Assembly: GCF_000024545.1 (NCBI RefSeq)
Contig: NC_013947.1
Location: 2,542,001-2,606,000, forward strand
Reading direction: 5' to 3'
Source of the DNA: Stackebrandtia nassauensis DSM 44728
GTDB lineage: Bacteria; Actinomycetota; Actinomycetes; Mycobacteriales; Micromonosporaceae
Length of the DNA: 64,000 bases
Within the stretch, counting starts at the first letter, position 1; each line of letters opens with the position of its first letter. A program made the position numbers and the translations under genes. This document shows, piece by piece, positions 1 to 9,316 of this stretch. The notes under the pieces were generated by a model, which made no database searches, had not been told where the DNA came from, and saw nothing but the letters and a program-made list of their open reading frames with translations.

Positions 1-680
1 ACTGGCAGCACACCGACCTGCGCAAGAAGTACATCGACGACAAGAAGGTCGCCGTCAACGCGGGCACCACCGGCAACAAGGGACTGATCGGCTGGTACGT
101 GCCGACCTGGATGCTCAAGAAGTACCCGGGCATCGACGAGTGGAAGAACCTCAACAAGTACGCCAAGGACCTGGAGACCTCCGAGTCCAAGGGCAAGGGA
201 CAGCTGCTGTTCGGCGACAAGTCCTACGTCAGCAACGAAGAGGCGCTGATCGACAACCTCGGCCTCGACTACGAGGTCGTCGTCGGCGGCAGCGAGAACG
301 CCCTCATCGAGGCGGCCCAGCAGTCGGAGAAGCAGCAGGAACCGCTGCTGTTCTACTTCTGGGACCCGCACTGGCTGTTCGAGGACGTCGAGCTGACCCG
401 GGTCAAGCTGCCGGAGTACAGCGACGACACCACCCAGTGCCCCACCGACCCCAAGAAGGTCAAGTGCGACTACCCGGAGATGGACCTGGAGACCATCGTG
501 TCCAAGGACTTCGCCGACAACGGTGGTGACGCCTACAAGCTCGTGAAGAACTTCGAATGGACCAATGAGGACCAGAACTCGGTCGCACTGGACATTCTGA
601 AGAACGACATGAAGCCCGAGGAGGCGGCCGAGAAATGGGTCAACGCCAATAAGGACGTATGGAAGAAGTGGCTTCCGTAG
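1..680 (+). CDS. Glycine betaine/choline ABC transporter substrate-binding protein (3' part)
   Basis: The frame is open from the window edge (first full codon at base 3), so the 5' end is missing. About 225 residues remain. The sequence resembles the OpuAC/ProX-type periplasmic domain: aromatic-rich segments such as LIGWYVPTWML, LLFYFWDPHWLF and a C-terminal KWVNANKDVWKKWLP typical of these betaine binders. The role would be extracellular capture of glycine betaine or choline for an ABC importer whose other subunits lie upstream of the window. A choline-dehydrogenase-like oxidoreductase follows, which fits an osmoprotectant module. The family call is good; the exact ligand is inferred. Confidence 0.85.
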   Translation, partial: WQHTDLRKKYIDDKKVAVNAGTTGNKGLIGWYVPTWMLKKYPGIDEWKNLNKYAKDLETSESKGKGQLLFGDKSYVSNEEALIDNLGLDYEVVVGGSENALIEAAQQSEKQQEPLLFYFWDPHWLFEDVELTRVKLPEYSDDTTQCPTDPKKVKCDYPEMDLETIVSKDFADNGGDAYKLVKNFEWTNEDQNSVALDILKNDMKPEEAAEKWVNANKDVWKKWLP

Positions 681-698
681 CCTTAGGGTTCGACAGCC

Positions 699-739
699 GT
701 CGTGGTGCCGGTGGACGGTGAGATCACCGGCACCACGAC
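699..739 (+). terminator. 15-bp perfect hairpin after the betaine binding protein
   Basis: Bases 699-713 and 725-739 are perfect inverted repeats with an 11-base loop, 18 bases after the stop of the binding protein and 28 bases before the oxidoreductase start. There is no immediate T tract, although a TTTTC run follows at about 751-755. It probably ends or attenuates transcription between the transporter and the oxidoreductase. Confidence 0.6.
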
Positions 740-767
740 GATGAACGGGATTTTCAAGGGAGAAGCA

Positions 768-2423
768 GTGGCAGGCAAGATCTTCGACTTCATCATCGTG
801 GGCGGCGGCTCGGCGGGAAGCGCGCTGGCCAACCGGCTGTCGGCCGACCCGGACAACCAGGTCCTGGTCCTGGAGGCCGGACGGCCCGACTGGCTGTGGG
901 ACGTGTACGTCCACATGCCAGCGGCACTGTCCTTTCCGATCGGTTCGAAGTTCTACGACTGGAAGTACGAGTCCGATCCCGAGCCGCACATGAACGGCCG
1001 CCGCGTCTACCACGCGCGCGGCAAACTGCTGGGCGGCTCCTCCAGCATCAACGGCATGATCTTCCAGCGCGGCAACCCGATGGACTACCAGCGCTGGGCC
1101 GCCGACGCCGGCATGGACGCCTGGGACTACGCGCACTGCCTGCCGTACTTCAAACGCATGGAGACCTGCCTGGCCGACCCGGACAATCCCTTCCGGGGCG
1201 ACGACGGGCCGCTGAAACTGGAACGCGGACCCGCGCGCGGGCCGCTGTTCGACGCGTTCTTCGCGGCGGCGCAGCAGGCCGGGCACGAGCTCACCGACGA
1301 CGTCAACGCCTACAAGCAGGAGGGCTTCGCCGCCTTCGATCGCAACGTCTACAGGGGACGGCGGTTGTCGGCCGCCCGGGCCTACCTGCACCCGGCGATG
1401 AAGCGCCCCAACCTGACCGTCCTGACCGGAGCGACCGTCACCAAGATCGCCTTCGACGGCGACCGCGCCGTCGGCCTTGACGTGTGGCACCGCGGCAAAC
1501 TGCGCGGCGTGCGCGGCGGCGAGATCATCCTGTCCGGCGGCGCCATCAACACCCCGCAGCTGTTGCAGCTGTCCGGGATCGGCGACGAGACCCACCTGCG
1601 CGAGGCCGGGGTCGACACCCGGCTGCACCTGCCCGGCGTCGGCGCCAACCTCCAGGACCACCTCGAGGTCTACATCCAGCACGCCTGCACCCAGCCGGTG
1701 TCGATGCAGCCGAACCTGCAGCTGTGGCGACGTCCGTTCATCGGCGCCCAGTGGCTGTTCGCCCGCTCGGGTCCCGGTGCCAGCAACCACTTCGAGGCCG
1801 GAGGCTTCATCCGCTCCAACCCCGACGTGGCCTACCCGAACCTCATGTACCACTTCCTGCCGATCGCGATCCGCTACGACGGCACCGCGCCCACCCAGGG
1901 CCACGGCTACCAGCTGCACGTCGGCCCCATGTACTCCGACGCGCGCGGGCACGTGCGGATCCGCTCCACCAACCCGATGGAGAAACCCTCGATCCTGTTC
2001 AACTACCTGTCGACCGAACAGGACCGTCGCGAATGGGTGGAGGCGATCCGACGCAGCCGCGAGATCCTGGAACAGCCCGCCTTCGCCGACCTGAGCGGCG
2101 GCGAACTGTCGCCCGGCTCCGGCGTGGAGTCCGACGAGGAGATCCTGCGCTGGGTCGCCGACGACGCCGAGACCGCGCTGCACCCATCCTGCACCGCCAA
2201 GATGGGCACCGGCGAGGACGCGGTCGTCGACCCGGAATCGCTTCGGGTGCACGGCATCCAGGGACTGCGGGTCGTGGACGCCTCGGCGATGCCGTACATC
2301 ACCAACGGCAACATCTACGCGCCGGTGATGATGCTGGCCGAGAAGGCCGCCGACGCGATCCTCGGCAACACGCCGCTTCCGGCCGAGAACCTCGAGTTCT
2401 ACCGGGCGCCCGCCGCCCGATAA
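768..2423 (+). CDS. betA: GMC-family oxidoreductase, choline-dehydrogenase-like
   Basis: 551 residues if started at the GTG at 768, which has AGGGAG just upstream; an in-frame start at 702 would place the preceding hairpin inside the gene. The N-terminus has the FAD-binding Rossmann motif ([17 protein letters not shown]). GMC signature 1 ([13 protein letters not shown]) and signature 2 ([16 protein letters not shown]) are present. The C-terminal half has the expected catalytic His (LHPSC) and Asn (TNGNIYAP). GMC enzymes of this type oxidise choline to betaine aldehyde or other alcohols in the cytoplasm. The betaine transporter gene upstream supports choline. Gene symbol by family resemblance and context only. 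Confidence 0.8.
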   Translation: MAGKIFDFIIVGGGSAGSALANRLSADPDNQVLVLEAGRPDWLWDVYVHMPAALSFPIGSKFYDWKYESDPEPHMNGRRVYHARGKLLGGSSSINGMIFQRGNPMDYQRWAADAGMDAWDYAHCLPYFKRMETCLADPDNPFRGDDGPLKLERGPARGPLFDAFFAAAQQAGHELTDDVNAYKQEGFAAFDRNVYRGRRLSAARAYLHPAMKRPNLTVLTGATVTKIAFDGDRAVGLDVWHRGKLRGVRGGEIILSGGAINTPQLLQLSGIGDETHLREAGVDTRLHLPGVGANLQDHLEVYIQHACTQPVSMQPNLQLWRRPFIGAQWLFARSGPGASNHFEAGGFIRSNPDVAYPNLMYHFLPIAIRYDGTAPTQGHGYQLHVGPMYSDARGHVRIRSTNPMEKPSILFNYLSTEQDRREWVEAIRRSREILEQPAFADLSGGELSPGSGVESDEEILRWVADDAETALHPSCTAKMGTGEDAVVDPESLRVHGIQGLRVVDASAMPYITNGNIYAPVMMLAEKAADAILGNTPLPAENLEFYRAPAAR

Positions 2424-2480
2424 CGCAGCCCACCGTCGTCCTCGGCCACGGACGGCCGGACGGATACCCGGGACCGGATC

Positions 2481-2684
2481 GTGGTGCGCGTCGGTTCCAG
2501 CACCGCGACCGTCGGGCGCACCCGGCTGATCGGTCCCGCCAAGGTGGAAAACTTCGGCGTCAGGTTCAAGGTCGGCGAGGGCTTCCGCGACGAGGTGACC
2601 ATCCTGGCCGGACGGCGCAACCTCCACCGTGAGGACCTGCTGGCGCAGCTGAACGCCTTCGACTGGCCGATGGAGTACACATAG
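2481..2684 (+). CDS. Small hypothetical protein
   Basis: 67 residues starting with tandem GTG codons, in the same frame as the preceding oxidoreductase and after its TAA stop. The reading frame stays open between the two stops, so this could be a separate small gene or a former extension of the oxidoreductase. The composition is protein-like (VGRTRLIGPAKV, RDEVTILAGRRNL, LAQLNAFDW), but I recognise no family. No convincing ribosome binding site is visible. A strong hairpin follows directly after the stop, which mildly supports a real 3' end here. Confidence 0.35.
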   Translation: MVRVGSSTATVGRTRLIGPAKVENFGVRFKVGEGFRDEVTILAGRRNLHREDLLAQLNAFDWPMEYT

Positions 2685-2685
2685 G

Positions 2686-2721
2686 CCCGCCCCGGTGGCA
2701 CGGGGGAACAACCGGGGCGGG
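2686..2721. terminator. 11-bp GC-rich hairpin between convergent genes
   Basis: Arms 2686-2696 (CCCGCCCCGGT) and 2711-2721 are exact inverted repeats with a 14-base loop. It lies between the small plus-strand ORF and the 3' end of the antiporter gene, so it may stop transcription from both sides. Confidence 0.6.
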
Positions 2722-2770
2722 GGCGCTGTCCAAGGCGACTCACACGTAAAAACCCTGGCGCGCTCAGGCC

Positions 2771-4363
2771 CTACCGGGACACGGAAACCCGGAGGCCTTC
2801 ACCATGGTGGTGAGCTAATGATCTTAGCCGAACATGTGACGTATGCCAATATATGGAGGCCCTTCGATGCGGGATTAACCGGCCATGTTCGCCGTGCCAT
2901 TTGGCAAGCTTTCCTTGCCGTCCCAAGGCTCGCAGCCGGTCCTCGGTGGCGGCGCGGGTGCCGGTGAGCGTCACGATCAGCAGCTCGTCACCGATGTGCA
3001 GCCGGTCGTTGGGCTCGGGCACGAACAGCCGCCCATTGCGGACGATGCTGTTGATGACGCTGGTCTCGGGCAGCCGCAGCTCGAAGATGTACAGTCCGTG
3101 CAGTTTGGACGACTTCGGGATGGTCACGGTCATCAGCGAGGCCCCGATGACGTCCAGCGGCGCCGCCTCGATCTCGACGTCGCGGGTCTGCTCCGGGTCG
3201 GCCAGTCCCAGGCCGCGCACCAGCGGTGCCAGACTCGGGCCCTGGATCAACGTGAACACCACGACCAGGACGAAGACGATGTCCAGCAGATACCAGGCAC
3301 CGGGCACTTCGGACACGACCGGGATGGTGGCCAGCACGATCGGCACCGCGCCTCGCAGTCCCGCCCACGAGATGACGGCCTGCTCCCGCCAGGACCGCCG
3401 AAACGGCAGCAGCGACACCGCCACCGACACCGGCCGGGCGATCAGCAGCATCACCGCCCCGATGACCAGCGCGGGCAGCACCACGGCGGGCAACCGGTCC
3501 GGGCTGACCAACAGGCCCAGCATCACGAACAGCCCGATCTGCGCCAGCCAGGCCGCGCCCTCGGCGAACGAGCGGGTCGCCGCCCGGTGGGGGAGCGGCG
3601 TGTTGCCCAGCAGCACGCTGGCGGCGTAGGCGGCGATGAAACCGCTGGCGTGCACCGCTCCGGCGGTCGCGAACGCCACCATGCCCAGGCCGACACTCAG
3701 CAACGGGTACAGGCCTGCGGCGGGCAGCGCGATCCGGCGGGCCATCTGCGCTCCCGCCCAGCCGATCGCCAGTCCGATGAGGACACCGATGAACAGTTCG
3801 TAGACCAGGTCACCCAACACGAACACCGGCCCCGCCGGGACGGCCGTGCTCAACAGCAGCACCAGGATCACCGTCGGCGCGTCGTTGAACCCGGACTCGG
3901 CCTCCAGCAGCCCCGCCACCCGGGGCGGCAGCGGCAGGTGCCGCAGCACCGAGAACACCGCCGCGGCGTCGGTCGACGACACGATCGCGCCCAGCAGCAG
4001 CGACGTCCGCCATTCCATGCCCAGCAGGTAGTGCCCGCCCAGCGCGATGATGCCGGTGCTGATCGCCACGCCCAGCGTCGCCAGCACCCCGGCGGGCAGC
4101 ACCAGCGTCCGGATGTCGGTCCAGCGCGTGGTCAGACCACCGTCGATGAGGATCAGCGCCAGCGCCACCATCCCCAGGTTCTGCGCCAACTGGGCGTTCT
4201 CGAACTTCACCCCCAGCACCGACTCGCCCAGCAGCACCCCCAGCGCGAGGAACGCCAGCAGCGCGGGCAGCCCGAACCGTCCCGCCAGCCGCACCGCCGC
4301 CAGACTCGCCAGCAGCGTCAGCCCACCGGCGAGTAGGACGATGTAGAGCTGGTCCAGGCTCAT
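2771..4363 (-). CDS. Cation/proton antiporter, CPA1 (NhaP2-like) with TrkA-C-like tail
   Basis: 530 residues with about 12 hydrophobic segments in the first 390 residues, including the CPA1-type conserved stretch around LLGAIVSSTDAAAV and AESGFNDAPTV (residues about 125-165). Residues about 400-475 form a soluble regulatory domain resembling TrkA-C (PLDVIGASLMTVTIP, HIGDELLIVTLTG). Proteins with this arrangement exchange K+ or Na+ for H+ across the membrane and use the cytosolic tail for gating. ATG at 4363 has GAGAGGA upstream. The tail ends in a basic, low-conservation stretch of about 40 residues. Ion preference cannot be told from sequence. Confidence 0.85.
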   Translation of the reverse strand: MSLDQLYIVLLAGGLTLLASLAAVRLAGRFGLPALLAFLALGVLLGESVLGVKFENAQLAQNLGMVALALILIDGGLTTRWTDIRTLVLPAGVLATLGVAISTGIIALGGHYLLGMEWRTSLLLGAIVSSTDAAAVFSVLRHLPLPPRVAGLLEAESGFNDAPTVILVLLLSTAVPAGPVFVLGDLVYELFIGVLIGLAIGWAGAQMARRIALPAAGLYPLLSVGLGMVAFATAGAVHASGFIAAYAASVLLGNTPLPHRAATRSFAEGAAWLAQIGLFVMLGLLVSPDRLPAVVLPALVIGAVMLLIARPVSVAVSLLPFRRSWREQAVISWAGLRGAVPIVLATIPVVSEVPGAWYLLDIVFVLVVVFTLIQGPSLAPLVRGLGLADPEQTRDVEIEAAPLDVIGASLMTVTIPKSSKLHGLYIFELRLPETSVINSIVRNGRLFVPEPNDRLHIGDELLIVTLTGTRAATEDRLRALGRQGKLAKWHGEHGRLIPHRRASIYWHTSHVRLRSLAHHHGEGLRVSVSR

Positions 4364-4441
4364 GGCATTCCTCTCATGGGGCTACATCGTCCAACACCCA
4401 GCGGTGGCGCTCCGCCGAAACACGGGCATAGGATCGCCTGC

Positions 4442-4993
4442 GTGAATGACGACGGCGCACAACCCGGTGGTCTTGGCATCCCCGACGGCCTGGAGCGGCT
4501 GTGGACGCCGCACCGCATGGCCTACATCAAAGGGGAGGGCAAGCCCACCGGAACCGACGAGGACCCCGTGGGTTGCCCGTTCTGCGAGATGCCGAAACTG
4601 GGCGACGAGGAGGGACTGATCGTGGCGCGCGGTGCGCTGGCGTTCTGCGTCCTGAATCTATATCCCTACAACTCCGGCCATCTCATGGTGTGTCCGTACC
4701 GCCACGTCGCCGACTACACCGACCTGGACGACGCCGAGGTCGCCGAGGTCGGTGCGATGACGCAGCAGGCGATGCGGGTGATCCGCTCCGTCAGCGGAGC
4801 CCATGGGTTCAACATCGGCCTGAACCAGGGCCGGGTGGCCGGGGCGGGCATCGCGGGCCACCTGCACCAGCACGTGGTGCCCCGGTGGGGCGGCGACGGC
4901 AATTTCATGCCGATCATCGCCCGCACCAGGGTGCTGCCGGAACTGCTGACCGACACCCGGGACCTGCTCTCGGGCGCCTGGGGCTCGGCCTAG
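4442..4993 (+). CDS. HIT-domain protein, diadenosine tetraphosphate phosphorylase-like
   Basis: 183 residues from the GTG at 4442 (an upstream in-frame ATG at 4376 would overlap the antiporter promoter region). The CPFCEM pair suggests a zinc site at the N-terminus, and the HIT motif GHLHQHVVPRW carries the nucleophilic histidine. The best match from memory is the mycobacterial Rv2613c type, an Ap4A phosphorylase that cleaves dinucleoside polyphosphates. In mycobacteria that gene is directly upstream of pgsA and pimA. Here the same neighbours are present but 4.5 kb away, with an unrelated block between. AGGA lies about 10 bases before the start. Confidence 0.85.
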   Translation: MNDDGAQPGGLGIPDGLERLWTPHRMAYIKGEGKPTGTDEDPVGCPFCEMPKLGDEEGLIVARGALAFCVLNLYPYNSGHLMVCPYRHVADYTDLDDAEVAEVGAMTQQAMRVIRSVSGAHGFNIGLNQGRVAGAGIAGHLHQHVVPRWGGDGNFMPIIARTRVLPELLTDTRDLLSGAWGSA

Positions 4994-5001
4994 GACGAGG
5001 G

Positions 5002-5018
5002 CCGGGGCCGCGCCCCGG
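5002..5018. terminator. 7-bp hairpin between convergent genes
   Basis: CCGGGGC at 5002-5008 pairs with GCCCCGG at 5012-5018 across a 3-base loop, in the 31 bases separating the HIT gene and the converging NmrA-like gene. Probably a bidirectional terminator. Confidence 0.45.
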
Positions 5019-5024
5019 TGACGG

Positions 5025-5921
5025 CTAGCCGCTGATCGCCGCCTTGATGCGCTCGGCGCCACCGGCAGCCAGCCAGCCCTCGAAGTCGAGCAGACCGGGG
5101 TGGAGCTCGCGGATCGCGGGAATGTCGGCGTTCCAGCCGTTCCCCTCAGTCCACAGTGTCCGAATATCGGCGATCTCGGGGCCCAGCCGCTCGGCCTCGG
5201 CCGCCGTGAACTGCTCGTACCGGATCTCGCGGCCGAGGGCGGCACTGATCGCCTTCACGGCGGCCACCGGCGTCGGCGCGTCCCCGGCCAGCTCCAGTGC
5301 CTTGCCGCCGTAGGTGTCCGGATCGGCGAAGGCCAGCGCCGCGATGGCGCCGACGTCGGCCACGGCGATGATCTGCATCGGACGGTCGGGATGGAACAGG
5401 TGCCGGTGAACCCCGTGGCGGATGCCGTCCACCGGCGACTCGCGGAACAGGTAGTTCTCCATGAACCGCACCGGCCGCAACAGCGTGTACCGCCTTCCAG
5501 TGGCCTTGATGTGTTCCTCGATGCGCTGTTTGCCGCTGGAGCCGGTCAGTCCGGCTCCGGTCGCCGTGGCGATCCCGGTGAACACGATGTGCTCGACCCC
5601 GGCGGCGGTGGCCGCGTCGACGAGGTCGGCACCGCGCCGGGTCTCCAACTCGACGTTCCAGCCCTGCGGTTCGTAGACGGCTGGCGGTACGGCGAACAAC
5701 CCGTACGCCCCCGCGCTGGCCGCCGCCAGCGACGCGGGATCGTCGAAGTCCCCGGTCACCAGGCTCGCCCCCGCCTCGGCGAGCGCGCCCGCGGTGCGCG
5801 CCTTCGCGTCGCGCACCAACGCGCGCACCCGCCAGCCGTCAGCCAGCAGCGCGCGGGCGGTGACACCGCCCTGCTTGCCGGTGGCGCCGGTGACGAGGAT
5901 GGTCTTGTCCTGCTTGCTCAT
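5025..5921 (-). CDS. NmrA-like NAD(P)-binding protein
   Basis: 298 residues from the ATG at 5921 (AGGAAAAAG upstream). The N-terminus has the Rossmann motif TILVTGATGKQGG of atypical short-chain dehydrogenases. The rest resembles NmrA/HSCARG-type proteins, which bind NAD(P) and act as redox sensors or quinone/NAD(P)H reductases. The usual SDR catalytic YxxxK is not evident. It is divergent from a TetR-family gene with a 106-base shared upstream region containing repeated ACCCGGTT boxes, so it is probably that regulator's target. Substrate unknown. Confidence 0.8.
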   Translation of the reverse strand: MSKQDKTILVTGATGKQGGVTARALLADGWRVRALVRDAKARTAGALAEAGASLVTGDFDDPASLAAASAGAYGLFAVPPAVYEPQGWNVELETRRGADLVDAATAAGVEHIVFTGIATATGAGLTGSSGKQRIEEHIKATGRRYTLLRPVRFMENYLFRESPVDGIRHGVHRHLFHPDRPMQIIAVADVGAIAALAFADPDTYGGKALELAGDAPTPVAAVKAISAALGREIRYEQFTAAEAERLGPEIADIRTLWTEGNGWNADIPAIRELHPGLLDFEGWLAAGGAERIKAAISG

Positions 5922-5948
5922 GAGTGCTTTTTCCTGTCTGAGTAGAAT

Positions 5949-5997
5949 CGGGTCGGTTAACCCGGTTGGCGACAATACGGAAAGACACACCCGGTTA
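5949..5997. promoter_or_regulatory. Candidate TetR operator, repeated ACCCGGTT boxes
   Basis: CGGGT (5949-5953) and ACCCG (5960-5964) form an inverted repeat centred on CGGTTA, and a second ACCCGGTTA occurs at 5989-5997. Both lie in the intergenic region between the NmrA-like gene and the divergent TetR gene, where an autoregulatory operator is expected. Confidence 0.4.
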
Positions 5998-6027
5998 TCC
6001 AGCTTCGACCAGGGGACGGCGTTACGA

Positions 6028-6807
6028 ATGTCCGAGCAGACAGTGCCCACCGTCGCGGGTGGCCTCTCCCGCGCCGACGCCCGCCGCAACCGCGCCAAGG
6101 TGCTGGCCGCCGCCCAACGGGCCTTCGCCGAGGAGGGCTTCTCGGTGTCGCTCGGCGAGATCGCCAACCGCGCTGGGGTGGGCGCCGGTACCGTCTACCG
6201 ACACTTCCCCAGCAAGGACGACCTGCTGGAAGCCGTTCTGTCGCAACGCATCGAGCGACTGACACGACTGGCCGACGAGTACGGCGACAGCGCCGACCCG
6301 GGAGCCGGGTTCTTCGCCTTCGTCGACGAGGTGCTGTCCTCGACGACCGGCAACAAGGACATGTGCGATCTGTTCGAGCGGCAGGACGGCTGGCCGCGAG
6401 CACTGCTGCTGACCTCGGGGCGCCGCTTCAACGACGCGCTGGAGCGGCTGCTGGCCGCCGCGCAACGCCACGGCGCCGTCCGCGCCGACATCGACAGCGC
6501 TGACATCCAGGAACTGTTCACCGGCCTGGTCGCGATGCGGCGGTACCGGGACGGAGCGGAGCTGCCGGGCCGGATGACACTGATCCTGATCGACACGCTG
6601 CGGGCCACACCCGCGTCCGTTATGAAAAGCGACACCGCCGCACATAATCGTGACGAAATCAATCGCGACACCGAAAAACATAACGCGACCGCACCGGCCT
6701 GCCCGGTGTGCGGAGGCCCGGTCCGCGCGTCGGCCGCCGGTCGCCCGGCCCGCTACTGCGGTGCCGCGTGCCGCCAGAAGGCGTACCGGCAGCGCGCCGC
6801 CGCCTAA
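6028..6807 (+). CDS. TetR-family regulator with C-terminal zinc-ribbon-like extension
   Basis: 259 residues from the ATG at 6028. Residues about 17-65 are a TetR helix-turn-helix (EIANRAGVGAGTVYRHF). The ligand-binding helical domain runs to about residue 195. A hydrophilic linker encoded by locally AT-richer DNA (about 6620-6690) leads into a cysteine-rich tail: CPVCGGP, then YCGAACRQKAYRQR. That CxxC/CxxxC tail is the kind seen in short stand-alone actinobacterial zinc-finger proteins, so this looks like a fusion. It probably represses the divergent NmrA-like gene. The signal sensed is unknown; the tail might add metal or redox sensing. Confidence 0.8.
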   Translation: MSEQTVPTVAGGLSRADARRNRAKVLAAAQRAFAEEGFSVSLGEIANRAGVGAGTVYRHFPSKDDLLEAVLSQRIERLTRLADEYGDSADPGAGFFAFVDEVLSSTTGNKDMCDLFERQDGWPRALLLTSGRRFNDALERLLAAAQRHGAVRADIDSADIQELFTGLVAMRRYRDGAELPGRMTLILIDTLRATPASVMKSDTAAHNRDEINRDTEKHNATAPACPVCGGPVRASAAGRPARYCGAACRQKAYRQRAAA

Positions 6808-6910
6808 CGGAATCGGCGGTGGGCCGACGGGATGCGACCCGCGCGCTTGCCCCCGCCGGTGTGAAGCCGTATCGTCGCTGCGGGAATCACCCTCCGCGAA
6901 AGGCTTTGCA

Positions 6911-7159
6911 GTGAACGACAAGAAGACGTTCGAAATGGACATCAACGGGGACGGCAAGCCGGACACCGTGCAGGTGGAGAAGAACGCCGACGGCAGCACC
7001 ACCTACCTGGTCGACACCGACGGGGACGGCAAGACCGACCTGCACGCCATCGACCACGACAGCGACGGTGTCATCGACGAGGTCCGCATCGACCGTGACG
7101 GTGACGGTGTCGCCGACGATCGGCTCGCCGACGACACCGGTGACGGCAAACTGTCGTAG
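6911..7159 (+). CDS. Small Asp-rich calcium-binding-type repeat protein
   Basis: 82 residues from the GTG at 6911 (GAAAGG upstream). It contains four DxDxDG-type loops: DINGDGKPD, DTDGDGKTD, DHDSDGVID and DRDGDGVAD, spaced 13-25 residues apart. These resemble the Ca2+-binding loops of thrombospondin type 3 or dockerin repeats. No signal peptide or membrane segment is visible, so it would stay in the cytoplasm unless exported by another route. Its stop codon abuts the stop of the converging EF-G2 gene with no spacer. Function unknown; Ca2+ binding is inferred from the loops. Confidence 0.7.
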   Translation: MNDKKTFEMDINGDGKPDTVQVEKNADGSTTYLVDTDGDGKTDLHAIDHDSDGVIDEVRIDRDGDGVADDRLADDTGDGKLS

Positions 7160-9316
7160 CTACTTTCGTTCCGCCGCTTCCTTCTTGACCTGTTCCGCCA
7201 GGTGTTTGGGCATCGGCTCGTACCTGATGAAGGTGCGGGCGAACACGCCCGAGCCCGCCGTCATGGCGCGCAGTTCGATGGCGTAGCGCACCAGTTCGGA
7301 GGCCGGGATCTCGGCGCGGATCACCGCGCGGTCCCGGTCGTCGGTCTCGGTTCCCAGCACCCGGCCCCGGCGGGAGGACAGGTCGCTCATGACCGCGCCG
7401 ACGTAGCCGTCGGACACGGTGATGGCGACGTGGTCGATGGGTTCGAGCAGGGTGAGCTGGCCGTTCTCGGCCGCGTCGCGCAGCGCCAGCGCGCCCGCCG
7501 ACTGGAAGGCCGCGTCGGAGGAGTCCACCGAGTGGGTCTTGCCGTCGTAGACGGTGACCCGGATGTCGATGACGGGGTAACCGGCGACCAGGCCGCGCTC
7601 CATCTGGGACCGCACGCCCTTCTCGACACTTTGGACGAACTGCTGCGGGATGACGCCACCGACGATCTTGTTGACGAACTCGAAGTTCTCGCCCTGGGTC
7701 AGCGGGTCGACGGAGATGTGGCAGATGCCGTACTGACCGTGCCCGCCCGACTGTTTGACGTGCCGTCCCATTCCCTTGGCCGTACCGGTGAAGGTCTCGC
7801 GCAGCGCGATGCGCACCGGTTCGGTGTCCACCTGGGTGCCGCCCGCGCGCAGCCGGTCCAGCACCACCTCGGCGTGCGACTCGCCCATGCACCACAACAC
7901 GATCTGGTGGGTCTCGGAGTTGCGTTCCAGCCGCAGTGTGGGGTCGGCGGCCACCAGCCGGGTCAGGTTCTTGGCCATCGCGTCTTCGTCGGCCCTGGTG
8001 GGTGCCGTGATGGCGATGGGCAGCAACGGTTCGGGCATCTTCCACGGCGCCATCAACAGTGGATTGGCCTTGGAGGAGATGGTGTCGCCGGTCTCGGCGG
8101 TGCCGGACTTGGTGATGGCGCAGATGTCACCGGCGGCGCACTCGGACACCTCGCGCAGGTCGGCCCCCAGCGGCGAGTACAGGTGGGTGACGCGTTCGTC
8201 GGCGTCGTGGTCGGGGTGGCCGCGCGCGCTGAGGCCGTGTCCGGAGATGTGGACGGCGGTGTCGGGACGCAGTGTTCCGGAGAACACCCGCACCAGGGAC
8301 ACCCGGCCGACGTAAGAGTCTACTGTGGTCTTGATGACCTCGGCCGCGAGTGGTCCGTTCGGGTCGCAGGTCAGCGGTTCCGCCGGGTCACCGTCCACGG
8401 TGGTGACGGTCGGTGCCGGGTGTTCGTCCGGGGCAGGGAAGCCGCCGCTGATGAGTTCCAGCACCGCGTCCAGCCCGACCTGGGTGGTGGCGTTGACCGG
8501 TACCACCGGGTGGAAGCTGCCCCGGGCCACGGCGGTCTCCAGGTCGTCCACGAGCGTGTCGGTGTCGATGTCCTCACCGGACAGATAGCGGTCCATGAGG
8601 GTCTCGTCCTCGCTCTCGGCGATGACGCCCTCGATGAGTTCCCCCCGGGCCTCGGCGATCGCGGTGACGTGCTCGGCGTCGGGTTCCCGGGTCTGCGGTG
8701 GATGCCCCTCGGAGTAGTCGAAGACGCGCTGGGTGATCAGTCCGATGAGGCCGGTGACGTGGGCACCGGAGTCGTCGTGCAGCGGCAGGTAGGCGGGCAG
8801 GACGCCGTCGCCGAACATGCGGCGGCACAGCGCCAGCGTCTCGTCGAAGTCCGCCTGCGGGTGGTCCAGCCGGGTGATGGCCACCGCGCGGGGCATGTTG
8901 ACCGCCGCGCACTCCTCCCACAGCTGCTGGGTGGCCGCGTCCAGGCCGTTGACCGCCGAGACCACGAACAGTGCCGCGTCGGCGGCCCGCAGGCCGGCGC
9001 GCAGTTCCCCGACGAAATCGTGGTACCCGGGGGTGTCGAGCAGGTTGATCTTCAGGTCGCCGAAACGCAGCGGCGCGCACGCCACCCCCACGGAACGCTG
9101 CTGCGCGATGGCGGCGGGGTCGTGGTCGCACACGGTGGTGCCCTCGGTGATGTCTCCGGCGCGCTCGATGGTCCCGGTCGCGGCCAGCAGCGCCTCGGCG
9201 AGGGTTGTCTTTCCCACTCCGGCGTGGCCGACCAACGCCACGTTGCGGACCTTGCCGGGTTCGGTTGCCGCCGGTGCGGGACCGGCGGTACCCCTCTCAC
9301 GGTTCTTTTGGGACAT
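7160..9316 (-). CDS. fusA2: Elongation factor G-like protein (EF-G2)
   Basis: 718 residues from the ATG at 9316, preceded by GGAGG at 6 bases. The GTPase domain has the P-loop GHAGVGKTT (about residues 29-37) and DTPGYHDF. The guanine-specificity motif reads TRLD rather than the usual NKxD. EF-G domains II-V follow, with a conserved-looking C-terminus (YVGAVMSDLSSRRGRVLG). This fits the actinobacterial EF-G2 group, whose mycobacterial member binds GTP but does not replace EF-G in translocation. It is a single gene between the Asp-rich ORF and the divergent pgsA. The divergent 220-base gap (9317-9536) shows no structure I can name. Confidence 0.85.
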   Translation of the reverse strand: MSQKNRERGTAGPAPAATEPGKVRNVALVGHAGVGKTTLAEALLAATGTIERAGDITEGTTVCDHDPAAIAQQRSVGVACAPLRFGDLKINLLDTPGYHDFVGELRAGLRAADAALFVVSAVNGLDAATQQLWEECAAVNMPRAVAITRLDHPQADFDETLALCRRMFGDGVLPAYLPLHDDSGAHVTGLIGLITQRVFDYSEGHPPQTREPDAEHVTAIAEARGELIEGVIAESEDETLMDRYLSGEDIDTDTLVDDLETAVARGSFHPVVPVNATTQVGLDAVLELISGGFPAPDEHPAPTVTTVDGDPAEPLTCDPNGPLAAEVIKTTVDSYVGRVSLVRVFSGTLRPDTAVHISGHGLSARGHPDHDADERVTHLYSPLGADLREVSECAAGDICAITKSGTAETGDTISSKANPLLMAPWKMPEPLLPIAITAPTRADEDAMAKNLTRLVAADPTLRLERNSETHQIVLWCMGESHAEVVLDRLRAGGTQVDTEPVRIALRETFTGTAKGMGRHVKQSGGHGQYGICHISVDPLTQGENFEFVNKIVGGVIPQQFVQSVEKGVRSQMERGLVAGYPVIDIRVTVYDGKTHSVDSSDAAFQSAGALALRDAAENGQLTLLEPIDHVAITVSDGYVGAVMSDLSSRRGRVLGTETDDRDRAVIRAEIPASELVRYAIELRAMTAGSGVFARTFIRYEPMPKHLAEQVKKEAAERK

